Assembly: GCA_946886565.1 (NCBI GenBank)
Contig: CAMPIX010000040.1
Location: 1 to 12,451 of the forward strand
Reading direction: 5' to 3'
Origin: an uncultured Altererythrobacter sp.
GTDB lineage: Bacteria; Pseudomonadota; Alphaproteobacteria; Sphingomonadales; Sphingomonadaceae
Length of the DNA stretch: 12,451 bases
Shown one piece after another: positions 1 to 7,825 of this stretch (the stretch's first letter is position 1; the number at the start of each line of letters is the position of its first letter). The notes beneath the pieces are model-generated. The model was not told the origin of the DNA. It saw nothing but the letters and a program-made list of their open reading frames with translations, and searched no databases. Position numbers and translations under genes: made by a program.

Positions 1-2
1 GC

Positions 3-299
3 AAGGAGCTCGCCACCGAAGGCAAGGGCAAGGCGAGCGAGGCGCTGGCGTCGCTGGGCACCATGGTATCGGAGAACGCCGCCGCGATCGACGACAAGTT
101 CGGCGTGCAGTATGGCGATTATGCCCGCAAGGCCTCGCGCAGCTTGCAGGAAGCGTCGGTCAAGCTCGATCAGAAAACGGTCGATGACCTGAGCGAGGAT
201 GCGCGCGAGATGGTCCGCAAGAGCCCCGGCCTCGCGGTCGGTCTGGCAGCGGTCGCCGGTTTCATGCTGGCGCGGATGTTCCGCGGCAGCCGCGACTGA
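3..299 (+). CDS. YqjD/ElaB-like (DUF883-type) membrane-anchored protein, 5' end outside window
   Basis: The reading frame is open from the left edge, so the start codon lies upstream; the ATG at 63 is an internal methionine, not the likely start. The visible 98 residues are a charged, Ala/Lys/Glu-rich, probably helical region, then a C-terminal hydrophobic segment (KSPGLAVGLAAVAGFMLARM) and a short basic tail. That is the layout of DUF883/YqjD/ElaB proteins, which are inner-membrane C-tail-anchored; E. coli YqjD has been reported to bind ribosomes in stationary phase. The next gene is a YqjE-like protein, as in the E. coli yqjCDEK cluster, which strengthens the call. Family membership is inferred from architecture and context, not from a conserved catalytic motif; function here is unknown. 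Confidence 0.75.
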   Translation, partial: KELATEGKGKASEALASLGTMVSENAAAIDDKFGVQYGDYARKASRSLQEASVKLDQKTVDDLSEDAREMVRKSPGLAVGLAAVAGFMLARMFRGSRD

Positions 300-324
300 T
301 CCCCTACACGCCGGGGTGACAACC

Positions 325-726
325 ATGTACGACGAGCCCCTGCCGCACGCGCAGGAAGGCGACGGGGAACCGGGCGCGGATGAGCCGCGCTCGGGCTTCT
401 CGTTGACCGACGATCTCGTCGCGCTGCTCGACGACGGCAAGACCTATCTCGAGTCCGAGAAGGCATTCCAGAAAAGTCGCGCAATCTATGTCGCGCACAA
501 GGGCAAGCGGGGGATCATCCACGGCCTCGTCGCCTTTGCGATGATCCATACCGCGCTGATCGGGCTCGTGGTGGGCGCGGTAATAGCCCTGGCGCCGTAC
601 CTCACGATCTGGGGGGCGATGGCGCTGGTTTCCGGCGTGCTGATCGTTGCCGGCGTGCTTATCGGTCGAAAGGCTCTGTCGCAGTTCAAGGCTGCCGGCG
701 AGAGCTTCGGAGACGACTGGCGATGA
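325..726 (+). CDS. YqjE-like protein, putative phage holin superfamily 3-6 (PF07332-type)
   Basis: This 133-residue protein has an acidic N-terminus (residues 1-25), a short amphipathic stretch (26-60) and two transmembrane helices at about 64-90 and 92-115, ending in a short polar tail. The sequence FSLTDDLVALLDDGKTYLES followed by a basic turn and paired helices resembles the family named after actinophage holin III, which includes the chromosomal E. coli protein YqjE. No endolysin or other phage gene is present, so a lysis role is not supported; a membrane or stress-related role alongside the upstream YqjD-like protein is more plausible. ATG 325 is chosen because the frame upstream of it overlaps the preceding gene. 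The stop overlaps the next start (ATGA at 723-726), implying translational coupling. Confidence 0.82.
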   Translation: MYDEPLPHAQEGDGEPGADEPRSGFSLTDDLVALLDDGKTYLESEKAFQKSRAIYVAHKGKRGIIHGLVAFAMIHTALIGLVVGAVIALAPYLTIWGAMALVSGVLIVAGVLIGRKALSQFKAAGESFGDDWR

Positions 727-1037
727 GCGATCCGTTGCGCAAGATGATCGAGGACCGGGCCGTTCGCGACGCGGCGATGGCGCTGGTCAAGGCAGACATT
801 GCGCACTTGCGTAACGATCTCACCACCCGCGGCATCGGCGCGCGCGTGATGGATCGGGTGGCGGAGGGCGCGAACGAGGTGCTGGAGGAAGCGGTCGACG
901 TCGCGGAGAACAATCGCGGCGTGCTGATTACGCTGGTCGCCGCGATCGTGCTTTGGCTCTCGCGCAATCCGCTCGTCGCGCTGTTCACCGGCGAAGAACC
1001 GGACGACGACGAAGCCGAGGAACCCGAAGGCGATTGA
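723..1037 (+). CDS. small membrane protein of unknown function in the yqjDE-like cluster
   Basis: This is a 104-residue protein I do not recognise. Residues 1-60 are charged and probably helical, with an Asp/Arg-rich start. A single hydrophobic helix follows at about 66-88 (GVLITLVAAIVLWLSRNPLV), then a very acidic tail (EEPDDDEAEEPEGD). The start overlaps the previous stop as ATGA, and GGAG at 709-712 lies ten bases upstream of the ATG. The position after a YqjD-like and a YqjE-like gene matches where E. coli has YqjK, but I see no convincing sequence match to YqjK. It is clearly a real gene, given the coupled start, uniform codon use and continued operon, but no function can be stated. Confidence 0.8.
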   Translation: MSDPLRKMIEDRAVRDAAMALVKADIAHLRNDLTTRGIGARVMDRVAEGANEVLEEAVDVAENNRGVLITLVAAIVLWLSRNPLVALFTGEEPDDDEAEEPEGD

Positions 1038-1081
1038 ACCCGTTCGGTTCCCGACACAGAAATTTCAGCGGAGACAAAGCC

Positions 1082-1576
1082 ATGGCCGACAAGGAAAAGC
1101 GCGAAGAACTCAAGAGCCGCATCGAGGCGGGCGAGCAACGCCATGCGAACCGCACCGTGGGGGACTACGCCCGCGACGCGCGCGACAGCGCGACGGCTTT
1201 CGTGAAGGAGCATCCGGTCGCCACCGTCGTCGGTGGCGTCGCGATCGGCGTCATCGTGGCCAGCATGGTGCCCGGGCCGGGGCGGCGTATGCGCAAGAAG
1301 GCCGCGAAGCGCGGATCGGCGCTCGCGGCGATGGTCGCCGAGCTCGGACTCGCCTACGGGACAACCCTGCTCGACAATCTGGGCAGCGCGGCGCGCACCG
1401 GGGGCGACCGGATAGAGGACCTCGGCGACGCGATCGGCGACAGCGCGCGCGACCTTCGCCGCCAGGCGAGCATTCAGGGCAGCGCCGCGAGCGAAACCGC
1501 GCGGCGCCTCACTCGCGACGTGGGCAAGACGACCGGACGCAAGGTCCGCGATCTGCGCGCGCGCATGGCGCACTGA
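1082..1576 (+). CDS. DUF883-like single-helix membrane protein, unknown function
   Basis: This 164-residue protein has a charged N-terminal helix region (1-42), one hydrophobic segment at about 45-63 (HPVATVVGGVAIGVIVASMV), a strongly basic stretch just after it (GRRMRKKAAKR), and a long helical C-terminal half rich in Ala, Arg, Asp and Gly. The Lys/Glu-His-Pro followed by a Gly/Val helix recalls the membrane segment of DUF883 proteins, but here it is central rather than C-terminal, so it may be a divergent relative of the first gene in the cluster. GGAG at 1070-1073 sits eight bases before the ATG. It is the last gene of the four-gene cluster, and a strong hairpin follows 17 bases after the stop. 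Function is not known. Confidence 0.78.
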   Translation: MADKEKREELKSRIEAGEQRHANRTVGDYARDARDSATAFVKEHPVATVVGGVAIGVIVASMVPGPGRRMRKKAAKRGSALAAMVAELGLAYGTTLLDNLGSAARTGGDRIEDLGDAIGDSARDLRRQASIQGSAASETARRLTRDVGKTTGRKVRDLRARMAH

Positions 1577-1593
1577 GCTGCGAGAAGACCGAA

Positions 1594-1631
1594 GCGAACG
1601 GCGCGGCGGGGTTGCCTGCCGCGCCGTTTGC
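1594..1631 (+). terminator. 17-bp hairpin ending the small-membrane-protein cluster
   Basis: Positions 1594-1610 pair with 1615-1631 around the loop GTTG. The stem has 15 Watson-Crick pairs and two G-T pairs (1596 with 1629, 1608 with 1617). It begins 17 bases after the stop of the preceding gene and ends 45 bases before the DUF4170 start. The bases after it (GTTATGGG) do not form a clean T-tract, so it is a terminator-like hairpin rather than a textbook intrinsic terminator. Confidence 0.7.
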
Positions 1632-1676
1632 GTTATGGGCGGCGCCATCCTCCCCAAGACCCCAGAGACCGTAAAA

Positions 1677-1916
1677 ATGGAAGAAACCGAAGCCAAGCAG
1701 CGGCTGCACCTCGTCATGGGCGGCCGCGTCAGGGATCCGCGCTCGCTCGAGTTCCAGGACCCGGAAAGCATACACGTGGTCGGTGTGTTCAGCGACTACG
1801 ACAGCGCGGTCGAGGCGTGGCGCGCCAACGCGCAGCGCACGGTCGACGATGCCGAGATGAAGTACGTGGTCGTCCACCTGCACCGGCTGCTGACGCCGGA
1901 TTTACCGCAAAGCTAA
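1677..1916 (+). CDS. DUF4170 domain-containing protein
   Basis: This is a 79-residue soluble protein. The family pattern is visible: a short beta strand start (RLHLVMGGRV), then IHVVGVFSDYDSAVEAWRAN, then AQRTVDDAEMKYVVVHLHRL, which is the aromatic/Asp-Tyr then EAWR and TVDDA-x-Y layout of small alphaproteobacterial DUF4170 proteins. No function is established for the family as far as I know. An in-frame ATG at 1635 would add 14 residues (MGGAILPKTPETVK), but it lies directly behind the 1594-1631 hairpin, has no ribosome site, and the extra residues look untypical; ATG 1677 is preferred although its own ribosome site is weak (AGAG near 1664). The gene converges on greA. Confidence 0.8.
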   Translation: MEETEAKQRLHLVMGGRVRDPRSLEFQDPESIHVVGVFSDYDSAVEAWRANAQRTVDDAEMKYVVVHLHRLLTPDLPQS

Positions 1917-1919
1917 CGG

Positions 1920-2044
1920 TCCTTCGAGACGAGCCTTCGCTTCACTCAGTCTCTCCTCAGGATGAGCGGATTTGGAGATACCAGCTCATCCCGAGGAGCG
2001 GCTGAGAAGCCGCGAGCGGCGTCTCGAAGCCGCGTCTCGAAGGA
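1920..2044. repeat. large imperfect palindrome (REP-like pair) between convergent genes
   Basis: The left arm (1920-1966) read on the minus strand and the right arm (1985-2044) read on the plus strand share the start CTCATCC(T/C)GAGGAG and the end CGTCTCGAAGGA. The right arm is 13 bases longer, and this is explained by a near-exact tandem copy (CGGCGTCTCGAAG then CCGCGTCTCGAAG, about 2016-2041). The arms surround an 18-base centre. The element fills nearly the whole space between the DUF4170 stop (1916) and the greA stop (2045), so it may act as a bidirectional terminator; that role is inferred. Each half also carries the TCCT...AGGA (or TCCC...AGGA) ends seen in the smaller elements elsewhere in the window. 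Confidence 0.8.
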
Positions 2045-2521
2045 TCAGATGAACTGGATCTTGTCGACGAGGTAGAACTTGTCGCCCGAGGGCACGGTGA
2101 CCTCGATCTCGTCGCCGACCGACTTGCCGATCAGCGCGCGGCCGAGCGGCGAGTTGTAGCTGATCCGGCCCTGATTCGCGTCGGCTTCGGTCTGGCCGAC
2201 GATCTGGTATTTCACCGGCTTGTCGTTGTCGTCGAGCAGGGTGACGGTCGCCCCGAACACGATCTTGTCGCCCGACAGCGTCGAGGGATCGATGATCTGC
2301 GCGCGGCTGACCTTGTCCTCGATATCGGCGATCTGCGCCTCCACCTGGCCCTGGCGTTCCTTGGCGGCGTGATATTCGGCATTCTCCGACAAATCGCCGT
2401 GCGCGCGCGCTTCCTCGATCGCGTCGACGATTTTCGGGCGTTCCGCGCGCAGCACCTTGAGATCGGCAGTCAGCCGCTCGTAGCCCTCTGCCAGCATCGG
2501 AACTTTTTCCATCGTTGCCAT
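2045..2521 (-). CDS. greA: Transcription elongation factor GreA
   Basis: GreA enters the secondary channel of backtracked RNA polymerase and stimulates cleavage of the nascent RNA 3' end, releasing stalled complexes. The 158-residue length is the family norm. Residues 1-78 form the coiled-coil hairpin; its tip carries the diagnostic [10 protein letters not shown] (41-50), with the two acidic residues that coordinate the catalytic metal at D43 and E46. The C-terminal domain (about 84-158) contains the conserved [20 protein letters not shown]. Two ATGs compete (2521 and 2512); AAGGA eight bases before 2521 decides for the longer form beginning [10 protein letters not shown]. The gene follows carB after 104 bases on the same strand, so it may be co-transcribed with carAB. 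No clear promoter is seen in that gap. Confidence 0.97.
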   Translation of the reverse strand: MATMEKVPMLAEGYERLTADLKVLRAERPKIVDAIEEARAHGDLSENAEYHAAKERQGQVEAQIADIEDKVSRAQIIDPSTLSGDKIVFGATVTLLDDNDKPVKYQIVGQTEADANQGRISYNSPLGRALIGKSVGDEIEVTVPSGDKFYLVDKIQFI

Positions 2522-2529
2522 CCCGTCTT

Positions 2530-2534
2530 TCCTT
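2530..2534 (-). promoter_or_regulatory. ribosome binding site of greA
   Basis: AAGGA on the minus strand lies eight bases upstream of the ATG at 2521 and selects this start over the in-frame ATG three codons later. Confidence 0.75.
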
Positions 2535-2625
2535 CGGGCGCTCCCCCGAGCGGCAATTCGGCCCTTTGCCCCTTGTTCAAGAGGCGGCTGACGGGCCGAA
2601 ATGTTCGGGGAAGACGCGTGCTGTT

Positions 2626-5600
2626 TCAGCTATAATAGTCTTGCAGCGGCCGCACTTCAAGCTGGCTCGCCCTGACAGCCCGGATCGCCCTGGCCGCCGC
2701 CAGCGAAGCAGCTGCGGTGGTGTAGTACGGGATCTTGTTCTCGAGCGCGGTCGCGCGGATCGACTTGGAGTCGATCAGGCTCTGCCAGCCCTCGGTGGTG
2801 TTGAACACCAGCGCAACCTCGCCATCGATCATCCGGTCCACGATGTGCGGTTGCCCCTGCGCGACCTTGTTGACCCGCTCGACCGGCAGGCCCTGCTCGG
2901 CGAGATAGGCCTGGGTGCCGCCGGTGGCGATCACGGCGAAGCCCTGCTCGATCAGCGACTGGGCCGCGGGCAGGATGATCGCCTTGTCGCTGTCTTTCAC
3001 CGAGACGAACACCGTGCCGCCTTCGGGCAGCTTCTGCCCCGCGCCGAGCTGCGACTTGAAGAACGCCGCGGGAAATTCGCGGTCGATCCCCATCACTTCG
3101 CCGGTAGAGCGCATCTCGGGCGTCAGGATCGGGTCCGAGCCCGGGAAGCGCGCGAAGGGGAACACCGCTTCCTTCACCGCCATGTAATCGAACGTGCGCT
3201 TGAACGGCGGGAACGCGGAAAGCGGCTCGCCAGCCATCACGCGCGCGGCGATCTTGGCGACCGGCTGCCCGATCGCCTTGGCGACGAACGGCACCGTGCG
3301 GCTCGCGCGCGGGTTGACCTCGATCAGATAGACTTCGAGCTTCTCGCTGTCGGGCTCGCGCCCGTTGGCCTTGACCGCGAACTGCACGTTCATCAGCCCG
3401 ACGACGTTGAGCGCCTTCGCCAGCGCCTCGGCCTGGCGCTCCATTTCCTCGACGATCTCGGCGGGAAGCGAATAGGGCGGCAGGGTGCAGGCGCTGTCGC
3501 CCGAGTGCACGCCGGCTTCCTCGATGTGCTGCATCACGCCCGCGATGCGCACTTCCTCACCGTCGCACAGCGCATCGACGTCGCACTCGATCGCGTCGCG
3601 CAGGTACTGGTCGACCAGCACCGGGCTGTCCCCCGAGACATGGACCGCGGTGGCGATGTAGTTGTCGAGCTGCGCCTCGCTGTCGACGATCTCCATCGCG
3701 CGCCCGCCGAGCACGTAGCTCGGGCGCAACAGCACCGGGTAGCCGATCCGCGCGGCGACCGCGGCGGCCTCGTCGCGGCTCTTGGCGATGCCGTTCATCG
3801 GCTGCTTGAGCTTCAGCTCGTTGACCAGCTTGGCGAAGCGCTCGCGGTCTTCCGCGAGGTCGATCGCGTCGGGCGATGTGCCAAGGATCGGAATGCCCTC
3901 GTCCTCGAGCGCCTGCGCCAGCTTGAGCGGGGTCTGCCCGCCGAACTGCACGATCACCCCGACCAGCTCGCCCGCCTGCTGCTCGACGCGCAGGATTTCG
4001 AGCACGTCCTCGGCGGTCAGCGGCTCGAAATAGAGGCGATCGGACGTGTCGTAGTCGGTGCTGACCGTTTCAGGGTTGCAGTTGACCATGATGGTCTCGA
4101 ACCCGGCTTCCGCGAGCGCGAAACAGGCGTGTACGCAGCAATAATCGAACTCGATGCCCTGCCCGATCCGGTTCGGCCCGCCGCCGAGAATCACGATCTT
4201 GCGCCGGTCGCTCGGGTTCGCCTCGTCCTCGGGCTCGCCGAAGCTGGGCGCCTCGTAGGTCGAGTACATGTAGGGCGTGACCGCCTCGAATTCGGCCGCA
4301 CACGAGTCGATGCGCTTGAACACCGGTTCGACCCCGAGTTTGCGGCGCAGCTTGCGCACCTCTTCCTCGCTGGTCGCCCCGGCCATCGCGCGCAGCGTGT
4401 CGTGGAGCAGGCCCGAGCGGCGTGCCTGGGTCTCGGCGAGGCCGCCCGCGACCCCGACCGAGCGGACTGCGAGCGTGGCGAGGCGGCGGTCGGAGAAGCC
4501 CATCGCCTTCAAACGGCGCAACTCGTCGGCCTCGAGCGGCAGGCCGTTCTCGCTCACCTCGGCCTCGGCCGCGACGATGTCGGCGATCTGGCGCAGGAAC
4601 CACGGATCGTAGCCGGTGATCTCGTGAATCTCCTCGACCGTGAAGCCCTCGCGCATCGCCTGCGCGACCCGCAGCAGCCGGTCGTGCGTGCGGCGGCTGA
4701 GCGCCGCGTGGATTTCCTCGCGCGGCTTGCCCTCGAGCTCGAGCACGCGGTTGAACCCGTCGAGCCCGGTTTCGAGCCCGCGCAGCGCTTTCTGCAAGGA
4801 TTCCTGAAAGTTGCGGCCGATCGCCATGACCTCGCCGACCGACTTCATCGCGGTCGAGAGGTCGGTCTTCGCGCCCTTGAACTTCTCGAATGCGAAGCGC
4901 GGGATCTTGGTGACGACGTAGTCGATCGTCGGCTCGAACGCCGCGGGGGTCGCGCCGGTGATCTCGTTGGTGATCTCGTCGAGCGTGTAGCCTACGGCGA
5001 GCTTTGCGGCGACGCGCGCGATCGGGAAGCCGGTCGCCTTGGAGGCGAGCGCCGAGGAGCGCGAGACGCGCGGGTTCATCTCGATCACGATCAGCCGCCC
5101 ATCGGCCGGGTTGACCGCGAACTGGACGTTGCTGCCGCCGGTCTCGACCCCGATCTCACGCAGCACCGAGATGCTCGCGCTGCGCATGATCTGGTATTCC
5201 TTGTCGGTCAGCGTCAGCGCTGGGGCGACCGTGATCGAATCGCCGGTGTGGACGCCCATCGGATCGACGTTCTCGATCGAGCAGATGATGATGGCGTTGT
5301 CGTGCCGGTCGCGCACGACTTCCATCTCGTATTCCTTCCACCCGAGCAGCGATTCCTCGATCAGCACCTCGGTGGTCGGGCTGGCGTCGAGTCCTTCGCG
5401 CACGATCTTCTCGAACTCGGCCTTGTTGTAGGCGATGCCGCCGCCGGTGCCGCCGAGTGTGAAGCTGGGCCGGATGATCGAGGGCAGCCCGGTACGCTCG
5501 AGCACCGCGAAGGCCTCGTCGAGCGTGTTGGCAACACCGCTGCGCGCGCTTTCGAGCCCGATCTTGTCCATCGCCTCGCGGAAGCGCTGGCGGTTCTCGG

Positions 5601-5976
5601 CCTTGTCGATCGCGTCGGCATCGGCGCCGATCATCTGGACGCCGTATTTCTCCAGCGTGCCGTCGTTGAACAGCGCCAGCGCGCAGTTCAATGCGGTCTG
5701 CCCGCCCATGGTGGGCAGCAGCGCGTCGGGGCGCTCCTTGGCGATGATCTTCTCGACGATTTCGGGCGTGATCGGCTCGACATAGGTCGCGTCGGCGAAC
5801 TCGGGATCGGTCATGATCGTCGCGGGGTTGGAGTTGACGAGGACCACGCGGTAGCCCTCCTCCTTCAGCGCCTTGATCGCCTGCGTGCCCGAATAGTCGA
5901 ACTCGCACGCCTGGCCGATAACGATCGGCCCGGCGCCGATAACGAGGATCGAGGAGATGTCAGTGCGTTTGGGCAT
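2626..5976 (-). CDS. carB: Carbamoyl-phosphate synthase large subunit CarB
   Basis: CarB uses ammonia channelled from CarA, bicarbonate and two ATP to make carbamoyl phosphate for pyrimidine and arginine synthesis. The protein has 1116 residues, somewhat longer than the roughly 1070 of E. coli. The two homologous synthetase halves are visible. The first starts with [20 protein letters not shown] and [15 protein letters not shown]; the second, near residue 595, has [20 protein letters not shown] and [18 protein letters not shown]. Each is followed by an ATP-grasp domain ending in a [24 protein letters not shown] motif (first half) or [20 protein letters not shown] (second). Residues about 985-1100 form the MGS-like allosteric domain ([22 protein letters not shown]), where UMP, IMP or ornithine act in E. 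coli. The start lies two bases after the stop of the secreted-protein gene, with AGAGGA 12-13 bases before it. A very long plus-strand frame across this gene is a shadow. Confidence 0.99.
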   Translation of the reverse strand: MPKRTDISSILVIGAGPIVIGQACEFDYSGTQAIKALKEEGYRVVLVNSNPATIMTDPEFADATYVEPITPEIVEKIIAKERPDALLPTMGGQTALNCALALFNDGTLEKYGVQMIGADADAIDKAENRQRFREAMDKIGLESARSGVANTLDEAFAVLERTGLPSIIRPSFTLGGTGGGIAYNKAEFEKIVREGLDASPTTEVLIEESLLGWKEYEMEVVRDRHDNAIIICSIENVDPMGVHTGDSITVAPALTLTDKEYQIMRSASISVLREIGVETGGSNVQFAVNPADGRLIVIEMNPRVSRSSALASKATGFPIARVAAKLAVGYTLDEITNEITGATPAAFEPTIDYVVTKIPRFAFEKFKGAKTDLSTAMKSVGEVMAIGRNFQESLQKALRGLETGLDGFNRVLELEGKPREEIHAALSRRTHDRLLRVAQAMREGFTVEEIHEITGYDPWFLRQIADIVAAEAEVSENGLPLEADELRRLKAMGFSDRRLATLAVRSVGVAGGLAETQARRSGLLHDTLRAMAGATSEEEVRKLRRKLGVEPVFKRIDSCAAEFEAVTPYMYSTYEAPSFGEPEDEANPSDRRKIVILGGGPNRIGQGIEFDYCCVHACFALAEAGFETIMVNCNPETVSTDYDTSDRLYFEPLTAEDVLEILRVEQQAGELVGVIVQFGGQTPLKLAQALEDEGIPILGTSPDAIDLAEDRERFAKLVNELKLKQPMNGIAKSRDEAAAVAARIGYPVLLRPSYVLGGRAMEIVDSEAQLDNYIATAVHVSGDSPVLVDQYLRDAIECDVDALCDGEEVRIAGVMQHIEEAGVHSGDSACTLPPYSLPAEIVEEMERQAEALAKALNVVGLMNVQFAVKANGREPDSEKLEVYLIEVNPRASRTVPFVAKAIGQPVAKIAARVMAGEPLSAFPPFKRTFDYMAVKEAVFPFARFPGSDPILTPEMRSTGEVMGIDREFPAAFFKSQLGAGQKLPEGGTVFVSVKDSDKAIILPAAQSLIEQGFAVIATGGTQAYLAEQGLPVERVNKVAQGQPHIVDRMIDGEVALVFNTTEGWQSLIDSKSIRATALENKIPYYTTAAASLAAARAIRAVRASQLEVRPLQDYYS

Positions 5977-5978
5977 TA

Positions 5979-6473
5979 TCAGTCATCATCCTCTGACCGC
6001 TCTTCCAAGTCGGCGTCCGGATCAGTCAGGGGAAAAACGCCGGCTTCGACAAGGATTTCATCAGCTGCAGCATAGGCCTCGTCAAATCGACGAAAGAATC
6101 GGACATCAATGTCATCAGCTAAAATGCATTTCTTCTTGCCGCTTTCAAAGAAGTTCTCAAGCGTCAGGCGAACTTCAGCTTTCCTATCTTCAGAAGTCTT
6201 GCCGAAAGCGAATATTGCCTCATTAGCATGCATAGAGAGTGGCTTTTCCTCACTGCACGGAGCAAGAACTGTTTCAAGTATAAGAGGAGAAGCATAGATC
6301 GCCGGCTCTTTGCTAACGTAAATAGCAACAATTACGTCATCGACTTGCTTGACCATTGCCACATGGTAATCGGGATGTGCACCGACCTTCCACACAGGCT
6401 CTTGTGCTCTCACTCCCATGCCGATGCTTGAGCACAGTGCGGCGAGGACGAGCATCGGAGTGGCAAATCTCAT
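5979..6473 (-). CDS. low-GC secreted protein of unknown function, inserted between carA and carB
   Basis: This 164-residue protein starts with a Sec-type signal peptide ([20 protein letters not shown]), with likely cleavage after VRA at residue 23. The mature part has two cysteines (C73, C116) that could pair, no further membrane segment, and an acidic end ([14 protein letters not shown]). I do not recognise a family. Its start overlaps the carA stop as ATGA (minus strand, 6470-6473), with GGGGA seven bases upstream of the ATG, and its stop is two bases before the carB ATG, so all three are probably translated from one message. Base composition is odd: 6061-6360 has 135 G+C in 300 (45%), against 39-40 in 60 for sampled lines of carB and carA. 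Codon use differs accordingly (more AAA, GAA, TTT, ATT). That suggests acquisition by transfer, but the neat coupling argues the arrangement is functional. Confidence 0.85.
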   Translation of the reverse strand: MRFATPMLVLAALCSSIGMGVRAQEPVWKVGAHPDYHVAMVKQVDDVIVAIYVSKEPAIYASPLILETVLAPCSEEKPLSMHANEAIFAFGKTSEDRKAEVRLTLENFFESGKKKCILADDIDVRFFRRFDEAYAAADEILVEAGVFPLTDPDADLEERSEDDD

Positions 6474-7735
6474 TTCAACATCCCCACGAACTTCTCGAAT
6501 AGGTAGAAACTATCCTGCGGGCCTGGGCTCGCCTCAGGATGGTACTGCACGCCGAACGCGCGTTTGCCGCGGATCGCGATGCCGCAGTTGGAGCCGTCGA
6601 ACAGGCTGACGTGGGTTTCCTCGACGCCTTCCGGCAATGCGCGGTTATCGACCGCGAAGCCGTGGTTCATCGAGGTGATCTCGACCACGCCGTCCTCCAG
6701 CCGCTTGACCGGGTGGTTCGCGCCGCGGTGGCCCTGGTGCATCTTGGCGGTTTTCGCGCCCGCTGCCAGTCCGAGCATCTGGTGGCCGAGGCAGATGCCG
6801 AACAGCGGCACGTCCTTTTCCAGCAGTCCCTCGATCACCGGCACCGCGTATTCGCCGGTCGCCGCCGGGTCGCCGGGGCCGTTGGAGAGGAACACGCCGT
6901 CGGGTTTCAGCGCCATGACCTCGTCGAGCGTCGCCTTCGCCGGCACCACCGTCACCCGCGCTCCGGCCTTCACCAGGTTGCGGAAGATGTTGTCCTTGCT
7001 GCCGTAATCGATCGCGACGACGTGGGGCGGATCCCCTTCCGTTCGTGCTGAGCTTGTCGAAGCACCGTCCTCTTTTTCCTGCGCTGCGCTTGAAGAAAAG
7101 TGCGGCCCTTCGACAGGCTCAGGGCGAACGGGTTTGGACCAAGGCACGCGGCCATATCCCTTGCCGAGGGTCCATGCCCCGCCACCCCACTGCTCTTCCT
7201 TCTCGCGGCTCACCCGCTGGGCAAGGTCCATGCCCTCGAGCCCCGGCCAGTCCTGCGCGCGCTTCACCAGCGCGAAAATGTCGAACGCGCCGTCCGGATC
7301 GTGCGCGATCACCGCGTTGGGCGCGCCCTGCAGGCGAATGCGGCGGGTGAGCGCGCGGGTGTCGACGCCCGAGAGGCCGATCTTGCCCTGCGCGGCGAGC
7401 CATTCGCCGAACTGTTCGCTCGCGCGGAAGTTCGAATGCGGCGTCACCACCTCGCGCACCACGCAGCCGACAGCGCCCTCGACCGCCGATTCGACATCCT
7501 CGGCATTCGCGCCGACGTTGCCGATATGCGGAAATGTGAAGGTGACGATCTGCGCGGCGTAGGAGGGGTCGGTCATCACCTCCTGATAGCCGGTCATCGC
7601 GGTGTTGAAGCACACCTCGCCCACCGCGCTGCCGGTGGCGCCGAAGCCCACGCCCCACACCACGGTGCCGTCCGCCAGAACCAGCACGCCGGTCGCCCCC
7701 TTGGGTTGCGCAGGCGTAGAGGCGGGATTTGCCAT
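6470..7735 (-). CDS. carA: Carbamoyl-phosphate synthase small subunit CarA (glutamine amidotransferase)
   Basis: CarA hydrolyses glutamine and passes ammonia to CarB. The protein has 421 residues. The N-terminal CPSase small-chain domain runs to about residue 198 (GVLVLADGTVVWGVGFGATG, EVCFNTAMTGYQEVMTDPSY, GVDTRALTRRIR). The class I glutamine amidotransferase domain begins at VVAIDYGSKDNI (about 240) and carries the full triad: nucleophile C315 in FGICLGHQM, then H399 and E401 in YHPEAS. Between the two domains, residues about 202-233 (with PVRPEPVEG and ASTSSARTEG) are encoded by an in-frame pair of REP-like repeats absent from normal CarA. ATG 7735 is chosen because GGAG lies six bases before it; an in-frame TTG at 7819 would add 28 atypical residues. 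The stop overlaps the next gene as ATGA. Confidence 0.98.
   Translation of the reverse strand: MANPASTPAQPKGATGVLVLADGTVVWGVGFGATGSAVGEVCFNTAMTGYQEVMTDPSYAAQIVTFTFPHIGNVGANAEDVESAVEGAVGCVVREVVTPHSNFRASEQFGEWLAAQGKIGLSGVDTRALTRRIRLQGAPNAVIAHDPDGAFDIFALVKRAQDWPGLEGMDLAQRVSREKEEQWGGGAWTLGKGYGRVPWSKPVRPEPVEGPHFSSSAAQEKEDGASTSSARTEGDPPHVVAIDYGSKDNIFRNLVKAGARVTVVPAKATLDEVMALKPDGVFLSNGPGDPAATGEYAVPVIEGLLEKDVPLFGICLGHQMLGLAAGAKTAKMHQGHRGANHPVKRLEDGVVEITSMNHGFAVDNRALPEGVEETHVSLFDGSNCGIAIRGKRAFGVQYHPEASPGPQDSFYLFEKFVGMLK
7039..7131. repeat. inverted pair of REP-like hairpins inside carA
   Basis: Arms 7039-7062 and 7108-7131 are inverted copies with 21 of 24 bases matching, both ending in CCGTTC at the outer edge. 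Each copy also folds by itself: 7045-7049 GTGCT pairs with 7061-7065 AGCAC around an 11-base loop, and the other copy (minus strand, 7131-7105) has GCCCT/AGGGC around GAGCCTGTCGA. The element keeps the carA frame and encodes part of the interdomain linker. Confidence 0.85.
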
Positions 7736-7741
7736 TGGGCA

Positions 7742-7745
7742 CTCC
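7742..7745 (-). promoter_or_regulatory. ribosome binding site of carA
   Basis: GGAG on the minus strand lies six bases before ATG 7735 and supports that start over the upstream in-frame TTG at 7819. Confidence 0.65.
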
Positions 7746-7825
7746 GAGTCAGGGTTTTCCGGCGATGTCGCTAAGTCCCAGCCGCTAAGCCTCGCGTGGG
7801 TGCCCGTCAACCTGTCCAAGTGCGA

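Noticed and set aside
325..726. Prophage remnant suggested by the holin-family protein
   Set aside because: No other phage gene is present, and the neighbouring YqjD-like gene fits the chromosomal yqjDE arrangement.
2554..2581. A heat-shock-type promoter for greA (CTTGAA on the minus strand near 2581)
   Set aside because: The expected downstream box is only a poor match (CCGAATT), and spacing rules for this organism are unknown.
2515..6075. A very long plus-strand open frame (over 1,100 codons) opposite carB
   Set aside because: It is a mirror of carB in a high-GC genome, with Arg/His/Asp/Leu-rich low-information sequence and no domain. Such frames opposite conserved genes are often misannotated.
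7736..7819. An extended carA start at TTG 7819
   Set aside because: The 28 extra residues are untypical for CarA, and the ATG at 7735 has a GGAG at good spacing.
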